From the NCBI GenBank assembly GCA_005791855.1, contig SXUH01000088.1, positions 1-8,481 on the forward strand: a DNA stretch of 8,481 bases, given 5' to 3'. Made by a program: the position numbers and the translations under genes. Shown here one piece after another: positions 6,364 to 8,481 of the stretch. The notes below the pieces were generated by a model. That model was not told the DNA's origin, did not search any database, and saw only the letters and a program-made list of their open reading frames with translations. Every line of letters starts with the position of its first letter. Within the stretch, counting starts at the first letter, position 1. The stretch is from Bdellovibrionales bacterium (GTDB lineage Bacteria > Bdellovibrionota > Bacteriovoracia > Bacteriovoracales > Bacteriovoracaceae).

Positions 6364-6693
6364 CGGAACTCCGGCGTCCTTTTTCAATGAGAAGTACTTC
6401 TTATTAATCCGGTCTTTGATCTTCCGCTTCTGCTCGCCCAGGGCCCGGGAAGCCTTGTCGATTGCCAGAGAGAAAGACTCATATAAGTTCAGGCCCTCCG
6501 AGGTGAACGCGTAGTCTCGGAGCGGATTGTGGATCGCGAGCGAGGTGACGTACTGACGGTTGATGTACTTCAGGTGGACCTGGACTGAAGAACCGTTGTT
6601 TAAATACCTGTCTAACTTCGCTACTCGACGATTGATGAACTGATCCATCCATGGAGAATTCTCTAATCCTTGATAGTGAACTTGTACGTGCAT
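6355..6693 (-). CDS. hpf: Ribosome hibernation promoting factor, short HPF/RaiA type
   Basis: A 112-residue protein of the HPF/RaiA (YfiA) family, which binds the decoding region of the 30S subunit and shuts down translation in starved or stationary cells. The family order is visible: strand MHVQVHYQGL, helix with WMDQFINRRVAKLDRYL, strands VQVHLKYIN and YVTSLAIHN, then FTSEGLNLYESFSLAIDKASRALGEQKRKIKDR matching the HPF AEGxDMYAAIDxLIDKLxRQLxKxKxK pattern. The C-terminal tail is short and basic, so it is the short form without the dimerising domain of long HPF. I chose the ATG at 6693 because a strong AAGGAG lies six bases upstream; the ATG at 6732 would add 13 residues with no family match. 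The AT-rich 80-base upstream region contains GATAAT near 6726-6731, a possible -10, with no clear -35. Confidence 0.92.
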   Translation of the reverse strand: MHVQVHYQGLENSPWMDQFINRRVAKLDRYLNNGSSVQVHLKYINRQYVTSLAIHNPLRDYAFTSEGLNLYESFSLAIDKASRALGEQKRKIKDRINKKYFSLKKDAGVPAA

Positions 6694-6773
6694 AAATGAC
6701 TCCTTCTTTTTGCCTTGTATCAAGATTATCAAAGGGTAAAAAAATCTTACATTCAGAAAAACTTATCTAGCGA

Positions 6774-7676
6774 TTAAGTCTTATTTACGTGAGAGAGTTT
6801 GAAGTTATTGACCGCGAAGAGGGCTACCGGATTGAGAAGCTTCCGCTTGCCGATGATCATCCACACCTCTTCCTCCACACCGCCGAGCGGGCCGAGCTCG
6901 ACGAGGTTCTTCGCCTCGAGGAGGTGGGAGACGCTGCGCCGGAGGACGGTGATGAGCCCGAGGCCCCGGATCGCGAGGTCGATCTCCGTGGCCTTGTCTT
7001 CGACCTCCGCGACGAGGTCGACGGTGATGCCCTTCTGCTTGAAGAAGTTGTCGATCTTCTGCCGGGAGTTGGAGTCGTAGGTCGGCAGGACGAAGGGCGC
7101 GCCCTTGAGGGTCGCGGGCCACTTCTTCTTCAGCTCGCGGTACCTCGGGTGGGCCACGACCACGAGCTCTTCCCGGCAGAGGAGCTTGGTTTCGAAGATG
7201 TACGAGTTGTCGACCGCCGGGACGGAGTTGGTGAGGATGAGGTCGAGCTTGAAGTCGTTCTGGAGCCGGATGAGCTCTTCCCGGTTCCCCTCCCGCAGGA
7301 CCACCTTGCAGGCCTTCTGGGCGATGAGGAAGGCGAGGAGTTCGTCGGCCACCTTCTTCGAGATGGAATCCTGGCAGCCGATCTCGATCTTCGCGCGCTC
7401 CTCCCCGCGGTTCCGGTCGGCCAGGGTGTCCTTGAGCTCGTAGCCGAGCTTGAAGATGTCCTTGGCGTACTCGTGCACGATGGTCCCGGCTTCGGTGAGG
7501 ACGAGCTTGTTCCCCACTCGGGAGAACAGGGGGGTGCCGAGGCTCTCCTCGAGCTCCTTGAGCTGCATGCTCAGGGCGGGGGAGCTGATGAGGATGGCCT
7601 TCGAGGCGAGGGCGATGGATCCCAGGTCCGCGATCTTGTAGAAGTAGTAGAGCTGGTTGTAGTTCAGGGGGATCAT
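6774..7676 (-). CDS. LysR-family transcriptional regulator, NhaR-like
   Basis: A 300-residue LysR-type regulator. The N-terminus MIPLNYNQLYYFYKIADLGS aligns closely with E. coli NhaR (INYNHLYYFWHV), the Na+-responsive activator of the nhaA antiporter. The winged helix-turn-helix covers about residues 5-65, with SIALASKAILISSPALSMQLKELEESLG as the recognition region, followed by LFSRVGNKLVLTEAG. The periplasmic-binding-protein-like effector domain (about 90-290) begins IEIGCQDSISKKVADELL, again as in NhaR. I chose the ATG at 7676 from this alignment; in-frame ATG (7691) and TTG (7712) starts would add 5 or 12 residues outside the family. There is no ribosome binding site before the ATG, and the predicted transcription start coincides with it. 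The divergent gene is a small exported protein, not an antiporter, so the regulated function is unknown. Confidence 0.92.
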   Translation of the reverse strand: MIPLNYNQLYYFYKIADLGSIALASKAILISSPALSMQLKELEESLGTPLFSRVGNKLVLTEAGTIVHEYAKDIFKLGYELKDTLADRNRGEERAKIEIGCQDSISKKVADELLAFLIAQKACKVVLREGNREELIRLQNDFKLDLILTNSVPAVDNSYIFETKLLCREELVVVAHPRYRELKKKWPATLKGAPFVLPTYDSNSRQKIDNFFKQKGITVDLVAEVEDKATEIDLAIRGLGLITVLRRSVSHLLEAKNLVELGPLGGVEEEVWMIIGKRKLLNPVALFAVNNFKLSHVNKT

Positions 7677-7682
7677 CCGGAA

Positions 7683-7712
7683 AGTATACATGTAAAAAAA
7701 AGTGTCTAGCAA
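7683..7712 (-). promoter_or_regulatory. Candidate lysR promoter giving a leaderless mRNA
   Basis: On the minus strand, TTGCTA (7712-7707) and TATACT (7688-7683) are separated by 18 bases: four and five of six matches to the sigma-70 consensus. Only six bases lie between the -10 box and the ATG at 7676, which puts the expected transcription start on the A of the start codon. This fits the lack of a ribosome binding site. The -35 box sits in the centre of the dyad at 7700-7722. Confidence 0.5.
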
Positions 7713-7722
7713 TTAGACACTT
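7700..7722. promoter_or_regulatory. 9-bp-arm dyad overlapping the lysR promoter, probable autoregulatory operator
   Basis: AAGTGTCTA, five bases (GCAAT), TAGACACTT form a perfect inverted repeat. It includes the LysR-box pattern T-N11-A (T7705 to A7717) in a dyad, and lies over the candidate lysR -35, the classic place for LysR self-repression. On the minus strand the dyad is followed by an uninterrupted T-run to 7694, so as RNA it would also resemble an intrinsic terminator, ending any transcript that enters from upstream before lysR. I cannot tell which of the two roles applies. Confidence 0.6.
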
Positions 7723-7763
7723 GTCAGGACGAGGGCCCTGCCGGGGACGGTAACCCGTGGGAA

Positions 7764-7788
7764 TGAGGTCTCTCCCCTTGGCACCTCA
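7764..7788. repeat. Inverted repeat TGAGGT-N13-ACCTCA upstream of the small exported gene
   Basis: Six-base arms (7764-7769 and 7783-7788) separated by 13 bases. The right arm overlaps the -24/-12-like element. It could be a regulator site for the plus-strand gene. With arms this short, chance occurrence is possible. Confidence 0.3.
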
Positions 7789-7794
7789 CTTGTA
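7778..7794 (+). promoter_or_regulatory. Possible sigma-54-type promoter of the small exported gene
   Basis: TTGGCAC, then CTCAC, then TTGTA matches the -24/-12 consensus TGGCAC-N5-TTGC with correct spacing (GG at 7780-7781, 12 bases before G7792), but the -12 element has GT instead of the nearly invariant GC. A start near 7804 would leave a leader of about 15 bases carrying the ribosome binding site. No good sigma-70 pair is seen nearby; TACTAT at 7793-7798 has no -35. Confidence 0.3.
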
Positions 7795-7818
7795 CTATGG
7801 AGGGCACTAGGGGGACTT

Positions 7819-8226
7819 ATGAAAAAAACCAGATCAACCGCGCTGAAGGTGTTTTCCATCTCAACGCTCCTCGGATTCATCGGGCTCATGCTCATGATCC
7901 ATTCGTTCAGCTCGCAGGCGTCGACGGGCAGGATCACCTGCACCACCGCCTTCGGCGAACGGTCCTTCACCATCGACGGCGACAAGATCTCCTTCCACCG
8001 GGAAGACGACTCCGGCGTGAGCCGGGCGATCTCCTCGGTGAGCCCGGACTCCGTCCGGACCCACAAGAAGCACCACGGCTTCTCCAAGACGCTCTACCTG
8101 AATGGAAACAAGCACCGGATCAACGTCCAGAACATCAACGAATTCTCTGAAGTCAACGACTACCTCAGTATCACGTCCCCTAAAGGGCACGAGATGACTT
8201 ACCCCCTCAGTTGTCACTCGGCCTGA
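7819..8226 (+). CDS. Small exported or membrane-anchored protein of unknown function, 135 residues
   Basis: I do not recognise a family. A basic start (MKKTRSTALK) is followed by a hydrophobic segment at about residues 11-28 and then HSFSSQAS, so this is either a signal peptide cut near A34 or an N-terminal anchor. The rest, about 100 residues, is polar and probably strand rich (GRITCTTAFGERSFTIDGDKISF), with just two cysteines, C41 and C132, near the two ends of the mature part; they could form a single disulfide closing the domain. A basic cluster THKKHHGF lies at 81-88. The start ATG is preceded by GGGGGA (7810-7815) with a short spacer. The gene is divergent from the NhaR-like regulator, 142 bases apart, which makes it a candidate target. 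A strong terminator follows within 20 bases, so it is a single-gene transcript. Confidence 0.82.
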   Translation: MKKTRSTALKVFSISTLLGFIGLMLMIHSFSSQASTGRITCTTAFGERSFTIDGDKISFHREDDSGVSRAISSVSPDSVRTHKKHHGFSKTLYLNGNKHRINVQNINEFSEVNDYLSITSPKGHEMTYPLSCHSA

Positions 8227-8238
8227 TACGGGTCCCCC

Positions 8239-8276
8239 AAAAAGGGGCTAGCGCCGGATGCGTGATGCCCCTTTTT
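8239..8276 (+). terminator. Rho-independent terminator after the small exported gene
   Basis: AAAAAGGGGC (8239-8248) pairs perfectly with GCCCCTTTTT (8267-8276) around an 18-base loop that itself contains a GCGCCGGATGCGT partial stem. The arm ends in five T residues, and more T follows after CA. The A-run on the other arm makes it potentially bidirectional. A C5 run at 8234-8238 could pair instead with the GGGG arm, forming a small competing hairpin. Confidence 0.88.
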
Positions 8277-8358
8277 CATTTTAACGCGCCATAACTGCCT
8301 TTAAAACAAACGTAAATTCCATTAAGCTTGTAGCTCAACAAACGCTGAGGACACGCTT

Positions 8359-8481
8359 ATGGATTACAACTTCTCCGAGATCGAACCCAAGTGGCAGAAG
8401 TACTGGGACGAGCATAAAACTTTCAAGACCGAGGTCGATCCGTCGAAGCCGAAGTACTACGTCCTCGACATGTTCCCCTAC
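8359..8481 (+). CDS. leuS: Leucyl-tRNA synthetase, N-terminal 41 residues (runs off right edge)
   Basis: The 41 visible residues start [20 protein letters not shown] and reach YYVLDMFPY, which matches the N-terminus of bacterial LeuRS immediately before the PSGAGLHVGHP segment holding the class I HIGH-type ATP-binding motif (that motif itself lies outside the window). The enzyme charges tRNA-Leu with leucine in the cytoplasm. The ATG at 8359 has GAGGA at 8347-8351, about seven bases upstream. The 82 bases between the preceding terminator and the ATG are AT-rich and must hold its promoter, but I find no convincing -35/-10 pair. No T-box or leucine-codon leader peptide was recognised there. Confidence 0.95.
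   Translation, partial: MDYNFSEIEPKWQKYWDEHKTFKTEVDPSKPKYYVLDMFPY

Noticed and set aside
6755..6780. ACTTA-N9-TAAGT followed by T-run as a lysR terminator
   Set aside because: A five-base, nearly all A/T stem would be too unstable; it also includes the lysR stop codon by chance.
6789..7709. 306-codon open frame on the plus strand opposite lysR
   Set aside because: Antisense shadow of a well-recognised LysR gene; composition dominated by E, D, L and V.
8277..8358. T-box or leucine attenuator leader before leuS
   Set aside because: No T-box motif, no run of leucine codons in a small frame, and only 82 AT-rich bases available.
1..8481. Mobile element, defence island, CRISPR or tRNA
   Set aside because: No transposase or integrase, direct repeat array, attachment-site pattern or cloverleaf-like sequence was seen; all genes look chromosomal.

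Overview
The window is ordinary, densely packed bacterial chromosome: eleven protein genes (two cut by the window edges), short intergenic gaps, and no mobile element, CRISPR array, tRNA or rRNA. No stretch longer than about 115 bases lacks a gene. Several exported proteins with signal peptides, a NorM-type MATE pump and a NhaR-like LysR regulator suggest a Gram-negative. Gene content and the leucyl-tRNA synthetase and HPF sequences would fit a high-GC member of the Bdellovibrionota or a related deltaproteobacterial-type lineage, while the aspartate aminotransferase looks like the Bacteroidetes-type Ib enzyme. The taxonomic guess is weak and comes from remembered family sequences only.

Layout, left to right. 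On the minus strand: the 5' part of a small exported protein (1-293); a class I aminotransferase, aspC-like (408-1601); a secreted endonuclease/exonuclease/phosphatase-fold enzyme (1668-2534); then a tight four-gene run transcribed in the order def (peptide deformylase), MATE efflux pump, 2OG-Fe(II) prolyl-hydroxylase-like oxygenase, HIT-domain protein (5530 down to 2632), with gaps of 3, 2 and 8 bases. Divergent from def is an unrecognised exported protein on the plus strand (5610-6347). It converges on a short HPF-type ribosome hibernation factor (6355-6693, minus). Next comes a NhaR-like LysR regulator (6774-7676, minus), divergent from a small exported protein (7819-8226, plus). That gene ends in a clear Rho-independent terminator, followed by the first 41 codons of leuS (8359 to the right edge).

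How they work together. Several genes concern translation: deformylase, a relative of the EF-Tu prolyl hydroxylase, HPF and leuS. The def operon is the only group with strong evidence of co-transcription and translational coupling. The lysR/exported-protein divergent pair has a compact regulatory region with a 9-bp-arm dyad over the lysR promoter, and the lysR message is predicted to be leaderless.

Points worth a second look: the aminotransferase has glycine where the family has the substrate-stacking tryptophan; lysR has a promoter whose predicted start falls on the ATG itself; a -24/-12-like promoter precedes the small exported gene; and GC-rich gene interiors contrast with more AT-rich ends in some genes. 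I found no convincing undescribed defence or biosynthetic system.
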